Shown here in pieces: positions 17,260 through 26,016 of a DNA stretch of 48,555 nucleotides (position 1 is its first letter; each line of letters begins with the position of its first letter). This stretch comes from Lentisphaeria bacterium (GTDB lineage Bacteria > Verrucomicrobiota > Lentisphaeria > Victivallales > Victivallaceae). The notes beneath the pieces were generated by a model. The model searched no databases and was not told where the DNA came from. It was given only the letters and a program-made list of their open reading frames with translations. The translations under genes and the position numbers were made by a program. The stretch spans positions 1 to 48,555 of the forward strand of contig CAAGED010000028.1 of NCBI GenBank assembly GCA_900768505.1, written 5' to 3'.

Positions 17260-19212
17260 TTAGTTGTCCGTGCAGTTCAGCATTCCGCCGGCACGAATAA
17301 TATCAATATCGGCAGCGGAAAGGTGATGGCAAAGCTTAATTTCAAAACTGCTTCCGTCAGCTTTCTTTACCGTCGCGGTTATTTCGCCGCCCACGGTCAA
17401 TTGCTCCGGTGCATGATTGATGATAATTGCATCATTTTCTTCGATTTTATCATAATCCGCCGGATTTACGAAGTTCAGCGGCAAAATACCGAAATTCACC
17501 AAATTGGCTGAATGAATGCGCTCAATCGACATGGCAATAACTGCCTTCACCCCTAAATACATGGGGCAAATCGCCGCATGTTCACGACTTGAACCCTGAC
17601 CGTAACTTTCGCGACCGACAATTACACCATGGCGTCCACTGTCCCGTACCGCAGCCGCCCGCTCCGCGAAAGAGGGCTTTCCCTCCACTGTGAAACACTC
17701 AAAAACCACCTTGGAGTAAGCCGGAATATTACTGCGTAATTTCAGGTGAACGCCGGCCGGCATAATGTGGTCGGTGGTAATTTTATCGCCGACTTTGATT
17801 ACCACCTGCCCGTCAATCAATTCCGGCAGAGGTTGATTCATCGGCGGTTCACCGATGGTGCGCTTGCGGACGATTTCAGCTTGAGCATTGTCGCCCGGCT
17901 TGATCAGCATCTGGTCATTAATCAAAAATTCATCCACATCCGCAATTTGCGGGTATTCAATATCAAGCGTGCGCGGATCGGTAATCTCCCCGGTCAACGC
18001 CGCCGCCAAGGCACTTTCCGGACTCACCAAATACGCCTGATCACCTCTGGTGCCAGTGCGTCCGGCAAAGTTGCGGTTGAAAGTACGCAAGGTTACGGTA
18101 TCATCCGCCGGGCTCTGTCCCTGCCCGATGCAGGCGCCGCAACCGGTTTCCAAAATTCTGGCTCCGGCAGCAATAATATCCGCCAGCATACCGTTACGCG
18201 CCAACATTTCCAACACCTGCCGACTGCCCGGAGCAATGGCAAATGTCACCCGATCCGAAACCTTCCGGCCTTTGAGCACGGTTGCCACCATGGCCAAATC
18301 ACGAAATGAACTGTTAGTACAGGAGCCGATAATAACCTGACCAACCTTAGTTCCAGCCAGTGCCGCAATATTTTTAACATTGTCGGGGCTGGATGGACAG
18401 GCGGCCATGGGCTGCAAGTTATTCAAATCAATTTCAATTACTTCGTCATATTCGGCATTGGCGTCAGCTTCCAATTTAGAGAAAACACCGCCGCGCTTTT
18501 GCGCTTTCAAAAATTCACATGTACGCTCGTCGGAGGGGAAAAGCGAAGTGGTCACGCCCAATTCAGCCCCCATATTGGTAACCGTGGCACGCTGGGGAAC
18601 GGACAAACTCTTTACTCCCGGTCCAAAATATTCCACAATACAGCCGACATTGCCCTTGGTGCTTTTGATTTCCAGAAGTTTCAGGATGATATCCTTGGCG
18701 GCGCACCAGTTCTGCAATTCACCGGTAAGTTTTACGCCGATAACCTTGGGATAATTAATCCGGAACGGCTTACCGGCCATGGCCAGCGCCACATCCAGCC
18801 CGCCGGCGCCAATGGCCATCATGCCGATGCCGCCGCCGGTCGGAGTGTGAGAGTCGGAGCCCAGCAGGGTTTTGCCCGGCACGCCGAAACGCTCCAAATG
18901 CACCTGATGGCAAATTCCATTGCCCGGCGCTGAAAACACCACCCCTTTGGCGTTGGCAACACTCTGCAGATAGAGATGATCGTTGCGATTCTCCGGTCCA
19001 TTCTGCATCATATTATGATCGACATATGAGACTGACAATTCGGTTTTTACCCGGGGTACTCTCATGGCTTCGAGTTCCAAATACGCCATAGTTCCGGTAG
19101 CATCCTGAGTCAAGGTCTGGTCGATTTTAATAGATATTGGCGAACCGACAATTTTTTCGCCGCTAACATAGTGAGCATCGATAATTTTCTGAACGACGGT
19201 ACCTTTTGCCAT
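17260..19212 (-). CDS. aconitate hydratase, Aquifex-type (short single-chain form)
   Basis: Isomerises citrate to isocitrate through cis-aconitate in the TCA cycle or glutamate synthesis. 650 residues, shorter than AcnA (about 890) and AcnB (about 865), and matching the size of the Aquifex-type family. The 4Fe-4S cluster ligands are in GSCTNSS and CGACIGQG. The swivel domain motif YGQGSSREHAA follows a linker near residue 450. Substrate-site residues include GSDSHTPTGGG. AAGGAG lies 9 bases before the ATG, so the start is secure. A leuCD-like dehydratase is the nearest alternative, but LeuC and LeuD are separate proteins and both parts are fused here. Confidence 0.92.
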   Translation of the reverse strand: MAKGTVVQKIIDAHYVSGEKIVGSPISIKIDQTLTQDATGTMAYLELEAMRVPRVKTELSVSYVDHNMMQNGPENRNDHLYLQSVANAKGVVFSAPGNGICHQVHLERFGVPGKTLLGSDSHTPTGGGIGMMAIGAGGLDVALAMAGKPFRINYPKVIGVKLTGELQNWCAAKDIILKLLEIKSTKGNVGCIVEYFGPGVKSLSVPQRATVTNMGAELGVTTSLFPSDERTCEFLKAQKRGGVFSKLEADANAEYDEVIEIDLNNLQPMAACPSSPDNVKNIAALAGTKVGQVIIGSCTNSSFRDLAMVATVLKGRKVSDRVTFAIAPGSRQVLEMLARNGMLADIIAAGARILETGCGACIGQGQSPADDTVTLRTFNRNFAGRTGTRGDQAYLVSPESALAAALTGEITDPRTLDIEYPQIADVDEFLINDQMLIKPGDNAQAEIVRKRTIGEPPMNQPLPELIDGQVVIKVGDKITTDHIMPAGVHLKLRSNIPAYSKVVFECFTVEGKPSFAERAAAVRDSGRHGVIVGRESYGQGSSREHAAICPMYLGVKAVIAMSIERIHSANLVNFGILPLNFVNPADYDKIEENDAIIINHAPEQLTVGGEITATVKKADGSSFEIKLCHHLSAADIDIIRAGGMLNCTDN

Positions 19213-19297
19213 ATTGTTGAACTCCTTGTATTAGCGTTTTCGAGGATGACTCAAAAAAATTATAGAACTAACCCGTGAGCTGAGATTTTATTTCAGC

Positions 19298-19323
19298 AAA
19301 AAAAAAGACCGCTTGACGCGGTC
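19298..19323 (-). terminator. intrinsic terminator of tRNA-Gln
   Basis: A perfect 6-bp stem GACCGC/GCGGTC (19307-19312 and 19318-19323) with a 5-nt loop runs on the minus strand into nine U residues (A run 19298-19306). It begins 15 bases after the tRNA 3' end and separates the tRNA from the aconitase gene. Confidence 0.92.
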
Positions 19324-19337
19324 GTAACTGCAAAAAA

Positions 19338-19411
19338 TGGCAGTCCCGTAAGGATTTGAACCTCAACAAAATGAACCAGAATCACTTGTGCTACCATTAC
19401 ACCACGGGACT
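19338..19411 (-). tRNA. tRNA-Gln (anticodon CUG)
   Basis: The minus strand reads as a 74-nt tRNA with acceptor AGTCCCG/CGGGACT, discriminator G and encoded CCA (19338-19340). The D arm is GTGT...GCAC. The anticodon loop TTCTGGT gives CUG, reading CAG. The T arm GAGG-TTCAAAT-CCTT is normal, apart from G-U pairs in the anticodon and T stems. Confidence 0.96.
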
Positions 19412-19446
19412 GCGAAGACTGCCGTTTAACGCAATCAACACCCGTT

Positions 19447-19474
19447 AATATACGAGAAAAAAATTATTTTACAA
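19447..19474 (-). promoter_or_regulatory. candidate promoter of tRNA-Gln
   Basis: On the minus strand TTGTAA, a 16-bp spacer and TATATT, with the expected start about 30 bases before the mature tRNA 5' end. The layout matches the tRNA-Ser promoter candidate. Confidence 0.55.
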
Positions 19475-19669
19475 GGTGAAAAATTAAAAAAATCAAAAAA
19501 ATTTGTATTTCGGGAAGATTTTTTACCGAAACAAGATTATATTCATGTATAGAGTGTATTGGATGCAATGAATTTTGTATAAAAATATTTTTATTTTAAA
19601 TAGCAAGGCGTAAATCGTTCATATTTTATTAAAATCAGTTTTGGTGTCTATTTCAGGGAGATAAATAAA

Positions 19670-20599
19670 GTGGCTGCGCAAAAGAAAAAGTGGAAAAGCA
19701 GATCCGGATCGGGCATGTTATCATTCAGTTTCGGTAAAAATAATAAAATTGCCGCTCCCGGCACTGCTACGATATCGTCCGGCCGCTCCGGCAAACCGCA
19801 AATTATGCGAAAATTGCTTTATGTGGCAGCGACATTATTTTTTCTGATTTCACCTTATTATGTTTATAAGACCTACTTTTATGAAGAACCGTCAAAAAGT
19901 GCCGAAGCCGCCCAATATGCCGAATCCGTTTTGAAATACTGTGACAGCGGGGATATGGAAAAATTCAAGGCCGCCGCCGGTGAAAATGAATCATTGACAA
20001 ATTATTTGAAAAATCGGGAACAGCTTGGCAAGTTGAAAGATCGAACTCTTCTCGAATCAAAACCGATGCGGCGGCGCGGAGTTGTCTCAACCTTGGTAAC
20101 TTTCAATTCCAGTTACGAAAAAGCGCCTAATATTCAGGAAAAAATACTTGTTGAACATAATGATGGCAATGACAAAATATACTCGGCTCAATTTACCTAC
20201 AGCAACCTGCCCAGGAGCACTAACGGAACTAAACCGTCATACCCATTGCCGGATTTTATAAGACGCAGCGTTTTTCAGTGCACGGAAGCATTTGATTTGG
20301 GCAATATCAATTATTTCAAACGTCTAAGCAATACGGCATTCGGACGAATTGACAACAATTTTATCGACAATATGATGCATCTGCGGGATATTTCCGGCCG
20401 TGCTCAAAAACGCAAAATAATGAGTGAATATTTTTTGCTTGATTCACTGCCCGGCTGTCCGGAACTTCAATTGCTGGTAGTTGTAAATTCTGCGGTTTAT
20501 AACGGCAAAGAGGTTAAAGAACATATTTGGTTGAAATATGACTCATCCAATCCCAATGGATATTGGGAAGTATATGGATTTGATCCTGGTGTAAAATAG
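19670..20599 (+). CDS. membrane-anchored protein of unknown function
   Basis: 309 residues. A basic, Ser/Gly-rich cytoplasmic head (1-45) is followed by one transmembrane segment (about 48-66, KLLYVAATLFFLISPYYVY) and a mostly soluble domain (about 75-309) that should face the periplasm. The domain seems to hold two similar halves, each starting with a helical segment (AESVLKYCDSGDMEKFK; FQCTEAFDLGNINYFK) and ending in a beta-rich stretch; this is only an impression. I recognise no family. The start is a GTG with AGGGAG nine bases upstream; no ATG fits better. It is alone between tRNA-Gln and repeat copy C. Confidence 0.8.
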   Translation: MAAQKKKWKSRSGSGMLSFSFGKNNKIAAPGTATISSGRSGKPQIMRKLLYVAATLFFLISPYYVYKTYFYEEPSKSAEAAQYAESVLKYCDSGDMEKFKAAAGENESLTNYLKNREQLGKLKDRTLLESKPMRRRGVVSTLVTFNSSYEKAPNIQEKILVEHNDGNDKIYSAQFTYSNLPRSTNGTKPSYPLPDFIRRSVFQCTEAFDLGNINYFKRLSNTAFGRIDNNFIDNMMHLRDISGRAQKRKIMSEYFLLDSLPGCPELQLLVVVNSAVYNGKEVKEHIWLKYDSSNPNGYWEVYGFDPGVK

Positions 20600-20644
20600 T
20601 TTTTTTGGCCAAATATGCGACATCTTGTGCTCTTGCGGCGATAT

Positions 20645-20955
20645 ATTGAAGTTTTTTGCAGGGGCAACTTATAGTCCGCCTCACCCTTGCATCCTCCTGA
20701 AGCAGGGAGCGTCCGCCCTGCACCATGGATAAATCAAGCCTACCCGGGGAGTAAAAATCTGTAATTGCTTGTTTCTTGACCTGCAAGTGCTCTTGAATCT
20801 TTACCATCTTCTTCAAGCCGGCGTAGTCAGACAATTTATGTTCCAAAACAAAGATATTGTTTTATGCATAACAATGTGCAGTAATCCTCCGAGTGGGTTA
20901 TAAATTTGCGGCGGCCATGACGTATTGCCGTCTCGAAAATCATCTCCGCCGCACC
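20645..20955. repeat. interspersed intergenic repeat, copy C (3'-truncated and diverged)
   Basis: Occupies most of the gap 20600-21025. It aligns with copy B (4800-5335) from the head hairpins through GAATCTTTACCATCTTCTTC and CAGTAATCCTCC, up to the segment TTGCCGTCTCGAAAATCATC, then stops matching. The AGCAGGG...GCCCTGC stem is imperfect and the GGATTGATTT hairpin is decayed, so this looks like the oldest of the copies here. No gene is supported. Confidence 0.7.
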
Positions 20956-21025
20956 TTTTTTACAAAAAACACATGATAATGTCATAAACCATTGCCCTGA
21001 TACGGTAGGCTTTGTTTTACGTTTT

Positions 21026-22219
21026 TTATTGATTTTTTAGTTTTTCATTGATCCCAGCCCGCAATGCCGCCTCCTGATACGCCTGAACCGATGTATTGCA
21101 TTGCTTAGCTCTCGCTAAAATTTGGTTGTATCTGGAAAGTGGAATTTTAAGCACACCATGAGCTTGATTGGATGCATCTCCTCCCATCCAATCATTCATG
21201 GCGGCAGTCAATTGTTCCGGCGTGTAACCTCCGGCAATCATCAATTCTTTAGTCAATGCCAAATTTCCAGTTGGATCATTGTCAACCTTATCCGCCGATT
21301 TTTCAGGCGATGAAACTATTTTAGCAACCGACGGCAATTTTTTTACGATGGGCGAAGTTGCCGAATCCTTCGGCAACCCATTTAAAACCTTCAACCCGTT
21401 ATCCAGCAACTGACTGTAAAGTTGCTCCAAGGTTAAATTATCGTTTTGAGCGACAATGGCCAACTGCTCCTGATATTCCACCGGAATTACAATATTGGCG
21501 GAGATCTCGATGGCATCCGGGATTTGATTCCACGCCACCTCGGCCTGAGTTAGTTCGGCATTATTCAATCCCAGCGCTCGGAGAAGTTCACGGGCAACAA
21601 CTTGATTACCGACCGGTGCTAAACGAATTCCGTCGGTGGTAGCCTTGCGGCCACGGCCATCTAGGATTGCGGAATTGACATCATCAATCAAATGGCGTAC
21701 GGCGCGTTCCGTATCCGCCACAATTATATTTTTCTCCTTAGCTACCGCTCGTATGATTTCGGCATATCTGGAAATTTTGACATTATTTTTTTCGTTACCG
21801 GCAGTAATTGGAGTCAGCAGAACAAGTTGAATATTATTCTTCTGCGTCAAATCGGCAATGGTTTGCAATTGTTTACGGAAATTATCCAAACTGCCGGATT
21901 CATCCGGCTCGATAACCTCATTGACTCCGCAAAAGAGTACCAAAAACTGTGGCTGCCGGGTTATTACATCCCGGGTAAGGCGCGTCAGCATTTTCCTTGT
22001 GGTATCTCCCGGCACACCGGAGCTCTGCCATGATACATTAATATTATTGGCTCTCAAGCCGGCGACTGCCAGCTGAACAAAACCGCTCGGAGACTCCGCG
22101 GCGGCGGCGGTAATTTCGTCCCCCATAAAAATGATTGACTGGTTGTCTTGCGGCAGGATTTCAGCGCAGGCATAATTAGTAAGCATCAACGCCGCCAGTG
22201 AAAAAAAATTTTTCCTCAT
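21026..22219 (-). CDS. secreted SGNH/GDSL-fold protein with substituted catalytic residues
   Basis: 397 residues with a signal peptide (about 1-19, NYACA). Residues about 25-215 have the layout of a GDSL/SGNH hydrolase: block I IIFMGDEIT, block II SSGVPGDTT, block III LFCGVNEV, block V TDGIRLAPVG. The nucleophile Ser of block I is Glu35, and the catalytic His of block V is Arg199. The oxyanion Gly and Asn (Asn100) remain. So it is probably not an esterase, and may bind a carbohydrate or another ligand instead. The C-terminal 180 residues are helical, with linker-like Ser/Pro stretches and two segments resembling small helical repeats. The start has GAGGAG 11 bases upstream. It is an isolated gene beside repeat C. 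Confidence 0.8.
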   Translation of the reverse strand: MRKNFFSLAALMLTNYACAEILPQDNQSIIFMGDEITAAAAESPSGFVQLAVAGLRANNINVSWQSSGVPGDTTRKMLTRLTRDVITRQPQFLVLFCGVNEVIEPDESGSLDNFRKQLQTIADLTQKNNIQLVLLTPITAGNEKNNVKISRYAEIIRAVAKEKNIIVADTERAVRHLIDDVNSAILDGRGRKATTDGIRLAPVGNQVVARELLRALGLNNAELTQAEVAWNQIPDAIEISANIVIPVEYQEQLAIVAQNDNLTLEQLYSQLLDNGLKVLNGLPKDSATSPIVKKLPSVAKIVSSPEKSADKVDNDPTGNLALTKELMIAGGYTPEQLTAAMNDWMGGDASNQAHGVLKIPLSRYNQILARAKQCNTSVQAYQEAALRAGINEKLKNQ

Positions 22220-22468
22220 GTTGTGTTTTTCTCCTCTGTTAATGCAAAAAACGTTTTCCAGGCAAAATCTAAAAAATAATATAACACTTTGATATTCAAC
22301 TAAATGCTATTTTAGACATTTTATCTCCTCTGAAAAAAATAGCTGATTTTTGTCATTAAAATATAATACATGCAAAGTTGGAAATGTCAATTTGTATGCA
22401 GCATATCACCTCTTTTTAAGAATTATTACCAGTTGCCGGAAATCTTTTTCATGCAGCTGAAGTGAAGA

Positions 22469-22496
22469 TTGATTTTATTATTTTTGTCATTATAAT
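22469..22496 (+). promoter_or_regulatory. candidate promoter of the HlyD-like adaptor gene
   Basis: TTGATT, a 16-bp spacer and a perfect TATAAT in the 372-bp gap 22220-22591. The leader would be about 85 nt. The rest of the gap, which also serves the divergent SGNH gene, is AT-rich with nothing else recognised. Confidence 0.5.
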
Positions 22497-22591
22497 AAAA
22501 TAAGAGGGGTTTTTCATAATTGCGTCATCTGCAGGGAAATAAAATATTAAAATTTTTCTTGCGCCTTGACAATAAAATTCAGAGGAGATTT

Positions 22592-24094
22592 ATGGTTATG
22601 AAGCGGAAACATTTGACTTTTTTACTGACGGCGGCATTGGCCGGAGCCACTCTTTCGGGTGGCGAAGTGAAAATTCTGCAACTTGCCGAACCCACTGCCG
22701 TACATGACGAATTTTTCATTGGCAAAGTCTCCTACGCCATCTCAATGGTGGCGGCGTTTGACTCCGCCGGAGTTTTGGCGCAGGTAGCCGCCCCCGGAAG
22801 TGAATTGGACAGTACGATACAAGACCAGGACGGCAATGTAATTAGCCAAGGTGATATTATTGCGGCAAAAGATAACCGTGAACTTCAGGCGGCACTGGAA
22901 ATTGCCAAAACCAGTTTGGAAATCGCTAAATACAATCTGAAGGAAAAAAAGCAGAATTACGAACGCAATTTTTCCCTGAATCAACGCCATGCCATCAGCA
23001 ACAAAGATATGCTCAGCTCCATCACCGAATACGAAAACGCCCAATTAGCAGCCAATCAAGCCAAGGTGGAAATTGAGCAGAAAGAGAGTTTGCTGGCCCG
23101 CAATGTAATCCGCGCCCCGTTTCCCGCCGTGGTGGAGGAGGTATACATCTCCCGGAACAACGGGTTGGATACCGCTCAGCCGGTGGCTAAGGTGGTATAT
23201 CCCGGAGCGATGAAAATACATGTACCGCTGCCGGCAACCACCACCCGGGCACTGGGGCAGAATATTCAGGTGCTGGTCTACCCGATGAACCGCTCATTGC
23301 CGGAAATCGCCTGGTTTGACAATTACAACATACACACGGATTATCTGGATTGTTATGTCAACAACCGCAAAGTGCCGGTTGCGCTGCCGCGGGTTGTCAC
23401 TGCCGATGCAACGCCGGTAAATGAATTATATTTTGTATTGCCGAATCTTAAAAACGGTGCTCCGTCAATTCAGCTGTATGTAAGCGGGAAAGCCATTTTC
23501 TCCGAGGGTGAACAACATTATGTTTGGAGAATCAAAGATCGTCAGGCTTATAATTTAGCCAATCTGCCGTTACAGCGTTTTGAATTGGAAAAAGTTTCGG
23601 TGACACCACTGAATAATTTTGTGAACTTCGGAGTATTTTCAGTGCAGGGGATCAGTTGCACCGGGAATTTATCCCCCCTTGATGTGGTGGTAGCCAACGT
23701 TCCCAAAAATTTCAAAGGCGGATTCGCATATTTACAGAATCAGCACTGGCTCTTTCGAGAGGGGGAATCGGTGCTGGTGCGGCTTAACGGCATGCACTTT
23801 GTCGGACTTTATGAAATTCCCGCCGGAGCCATTAAATTCAACCCCGAAAATAAGCAACTGGAGCTTAAGATATTAAATGGCAATCAGGTGATTACCCGGC
23901 AGGTTGCTCCCGCCGTAGTGGAAAACGGCAAAATTGCCATTTCCGCCAGTCAATTCCGGCCGGGAACAAAAATTATTTACGGACAACTGCCGGAAAATGA
24001 ATTGAAAAACGTATCGCCGGACAAATACGCCACTGAAAAGATTCAATGGCGCGAACTGCCCTGCGATATTACCGTTCCGGATTGGGAAAAATAA
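22592..24094 (+). CDS. HlyD/MFP-like periplasmic adaptor protein, orphan
   Basis: 500 residues with a signal peptide (MVMKRKHLTFLLTAALAGATLSGG). A lipoyl-like half motif near GNVISQGDIIAAKDN leads into an alpha-helical hairpin (about 95-165, AALEIAKTSLEIAKYNLKEK). The second lipoyl half NVIRAPFPAVVEEVYIS and beta-rich domains follow. This is the order of membrane-fusion proteins that bridge an inner-membrane pump and an outer-membrane channel. It is longer than most, with an extra beta-rich C-terminal part of about 200 residues. No ABC, RND or MFS pump and no TolC homologue is adjacent, so the partner is unknown. GAGGAG precedes two ATGs (22592 and 22598); either could be used. Confidence 0.75.
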   Translation: MVMKRKHLTFLLTAALAGATLSGGEVKILQLAEPTAVHDEFFIGKVSYAISMVAAFDSAGVLAQVAAPGSELDSTIQDQDGNVISQGDIIAAKDNRELQAALEIAKTSLEIAKYNLKEKKQNYERNFSLNQRHAISNKDMLSSITEYENAQLAANQAKVEIEQKESLLARNVIRAPFPAVVEEVYISRNNGLDTAQPVAKVVYPGAMKIHVPLPATTTRALGQNIQVLVYPMNRSLPEIAWFDNYNIHTDYLDCYVNNRKVPVALPRVVTADATPVNELYFVLPNLKNGAPSIQLYVSGKAIFSEGEQHYVWRIKDRQAYNLANLPLQRFELEKVSVTPLNNFVNFGVFSVQGISCTGNLSPLDVVVANVPKNFKGGFAYLQNQHWLFREGESVLVRLNGMHFVGLYEIPAGAIKFNPENKQLELKILNGNQVITRQVAPAVVENGKIAISASQFRPGTKIIYGQLPENELKNVSPDKYATEKIQWRELPCDITVPDWEK

Positions 24095-24157
24095 TCTCAT
24101 TCGATTTTCTGGATTGTTTTTTCAAAATTAGCGTGGCGGAAAATACCGCAAAAATTG

Positions 24158-24865
24158 TTAGTTGAAGAGCGTTAAGTAAAAACGGCGATATTTTTCCGCC
24201 TCCTCCGGCTTGAGCAGCAATGGAGCAAGAAAATTCTCCACATCCAACTGCTGCTTTCCGGGGCACCCGCGCTTTACCGTGGCCAAATCTATCCAAATTA
24301 CCGATAAATCACCCGCTTCGGATTGCCGCCACAAAAAATTGCGGGGGTGCGTGCCGCCGTGAATATAATTTTTACGGTGTAAATTTTTCAGCATACTCAA
24401 GGTCTGCCGGCAAAATTCATCCCGTAAATCAATTCGCTCCGTCAGAGCTCCGCCGGGACAAAACACTTCGCCATCCCGGGTTCCGGCGAGATATTCGGTC
24501 AGCAGGAAACACTCATTAAGCCGCACGCCGTGTCGTATCTCGCCATATCCCAGCAGTGTAGCGCAGGGAATATCCGCGGCATTGACAATGCCGTACCCCT
24601 TGGCTTCCCGAGCCGCCAGCGATGGACGAAAAAGATAACGGAAAAATCGTTTTTCATAATATCGCTTGAAAACCAGCGTTTTCAAAACGCCATTCACCAT
24701 AAATTCGCACTTGGTTACACATTTATGACGGGTTTTCCAAATCACCTCCCCCTTGGAGAATTTCGATATATCGCCATCCCGGAACAATTCCGCTAAATCC
24801 GGAGAAAACTCCTGCCAGGAGTGAACAAACGACTGACTAAGAGAAACAAATTTTGCTGACTTCAT
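24158..24865 (-). CDS. WaaP/InaA-like lipopolysaccharide kinase-family protein with altered catalytic loop
   Basis: 235 residues resembling the small kinase fold of Kdo/heptose kinases. A basic, aromatic-rich N-lobe (KRYYEKRFFRYLFRPSLAAREA) is followed by LTEYLAGTRDGE in the hinge region, the catalytic-loop analogue NYIHGGTHPRNFLW, and a DFG-like metal-binding WIDLATV. In the family the loop normally carries Asp two residues after His; here it is Gly171 (His169, Asn176 kept). The activity may be weak, altered or absent. By family it would phosphorylate the LPS core at the cytoplasmic face. It is convergent with the adaptor gene and downstream of the thioesterase gene. Confidence 0.65.
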   Translation of the reverse strand: MKSAKFVSLSQSFVHSWQEFSPDLAELFRDGDISKFSKGEVIWKTRHKCVTKCEFMVNGVLKTLVFKRYYEKRFFRYLFRPSLAAREAKGYGIVNAADIPCATLLGYGEIRHGVRLNECFLLTEYLAGTRDGEVFCPGGALTERIDLRDEFCRQTLSMLKNLHRKNYIHGGTHPRNFLWRQSEAGDLSVIWIDLATVKRGCPGKQQLDVENFLAPLLLKPEEAEKYRRFYLTLFN

Positions 24866-24901
24866 AGTATAACAATAAATTTCCTTGAATATATGATTTA
24901 A

Positions 24902-25660
24902 TTATAATAATTCGCGGCTTAACACAAATTTACCCGCCGCCTCAAATACTGTTTTTCCCTCGTCATTCTCCCCGACAATGAAAAATTCATCGCCTCGTAT
25001 TTGACAGCGGCAAACAAGTCGGTTGTTCCGGCGCAGTCCAAGGTGGAAATCAATCTGCAGCGTTGTAATCCGTACAATTTCCCCCGCCTCGCCGGAAAGC
25101 ACATCCTCGCATATTGCGCCGTAAACGGCATTATTCAGATGACAGTTGATGTCCAGCATGGATTGACGGACACTCAAATTGTAATCCGTTTCGGACAAAT
25201 CCGGCGGAGGTTTAAGTTTTTGCAAATCCGGAAAAAATTTAGGCAATCCGGCATTTACCGGCAAAAGATTCAACTCCGGCGATTTATGAGTTACCGGGCG
25301 AAAATTATCCCCGTTAAGCATCAGCCACCAACTGGAAGCACGACCCACAATTGCCCCGGAGTCGTCAGTTACTTCATATTGACGGGTGGCAAAAATACGC
25401 TCCAAACCACTGGGGTAGGTATGAACACTCAACACACCGCCCAGGGGAAAGCGGAAAATTTCCAACTTCAAATGACTCAGCACCCAAAGCAGATTTTTTT
25501 CCCTCAGCAAACTCATTCCAACTCCCAACTTATCCGCATGACAAATGGCGGTCAACTGCAGATAATCCATGAAACTGCGCAGAGAAAGCTGCCCGTCAGG
25601 CCCCAACTCGGTAGTTCGTATCGTAAATTGTTCCATCAGGATATTATCCAAATTATCCAC
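24902..25660 (-). CDS. acyl-ACP thioesterase (FatA/FatB-type)
   Basis: Releases free fatty acids from acyl carrier protein. 252 residues, matching the bacterial two-hotdog family. The N-terminal hotdog (FTIRTTELGPDGQLSLRSF, then a helix with AICHADKLGVGM) is followed by a second hotdog with the active-site segment DINCHLNNAVYG (Asp, Asn and His expected for catalysis). It starts with GTG at 25660, preceded by GGAGGAG; the next in-frame ATG lacks this. Its 5' flank is where the MITE-like element inserted (TSD copy 58 bp upstream), so its promoter may lie inside or be disrupted by that element. Confidence 0.88.
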   Translation of the reverse strand: MDNLDNILMEQFTIRTTELGPDGQLSLRSFMDYLQLTAICHADKLGVGMSLLREKNLLWVLSHLKLEIFRFPLGGVLSVHTYPSGLERIFATRQYEVTDDSGAIVGRASSWWLMLNGDNFRPVTHKSPELNLLPVNAGLPKFFPDLQKLKPPPDLSETDYNLSVRQSMLDINCHLNNAVYGAICEDVLSGEAGEIVRITTLQIDFHLGLRRNNRLVCRCQIRGDEFFIVGENDEGKTVFEAAGKFVLSRELL

Positions 25661-25717
25661 CGGTTTCTCCTCCAGAAAATGAGTTTTTCCTTAAATACAA
25701 TAACGTCAACTGACACT

Positions 25718-25725
25718 CTACTTCG
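25718..25725. repeat. 8-bp target-site duplication, left copy
   Basis: CTACTTCG directly abuts the left terminal inverted repeat of the MITE-like element and is identical to 26017-26024 at the right end. Confidence 0.75.
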
Positions 25726-26016
25726 TCGCTTATGCAAAACCTTATTTTTAAGCCAGAGCAACGCATACCCTTGTATGCAAGCTTGACGCTGACGCAAAAG
25801 CTGTCAAACAGAAGGTGTAAGGCGATCAATTTTATTGCTCAAAATTTACAATATTTTGGGCACTATGTATATCTTTTTCGGCAAATTGCCGGGAATTTTA
25901 ATAACAAATACAGTCAATTGAGGTGGTATATTTAGTTGCGTTCATCCTTAAATAAGTCAGCATATTTGGCACTTTCAGCTCTCTCTACACAAAAAAATCT
26001 ACTTTTGTATAAGCGA
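25726..26016. mobile_element. 291-bp MITE-like non-autonomous transposable element
   Basis: The left end TCGCTTATGCAAAA (25726-25739) and right end TTTTGTATAAGCGA (26003-26016) are inverted repeats over 14 bases with one mismatch. Both are flanked by the identical 8-mer CTACTTCG (25718-25725 and 26017-26024), the signature of a transposition event. The interior has no recognisable transposase. A frame for 67 residues (25732-25935) lacks a ribosome-binding site and resembles nothing I know. Internal dyads: GCATAC/GTATGC (25763-25778), a TTGAC...GTCAA hairpin just after, and CGGCAA/TTGCCG (25879-25891). This explains the gene-free stretch 25661-26016. The family of the mobilising transposase is unknown to me. 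Confidence 0.75.

Noticed and set aside
25001..25786. A 261-codon plus-strand frame opposite the thioesterase gene
   Set aside because: It is antisense to a conserved enzyme, runs into the MITE-like element, and has a basic, low-information composition typical of shadow frames.
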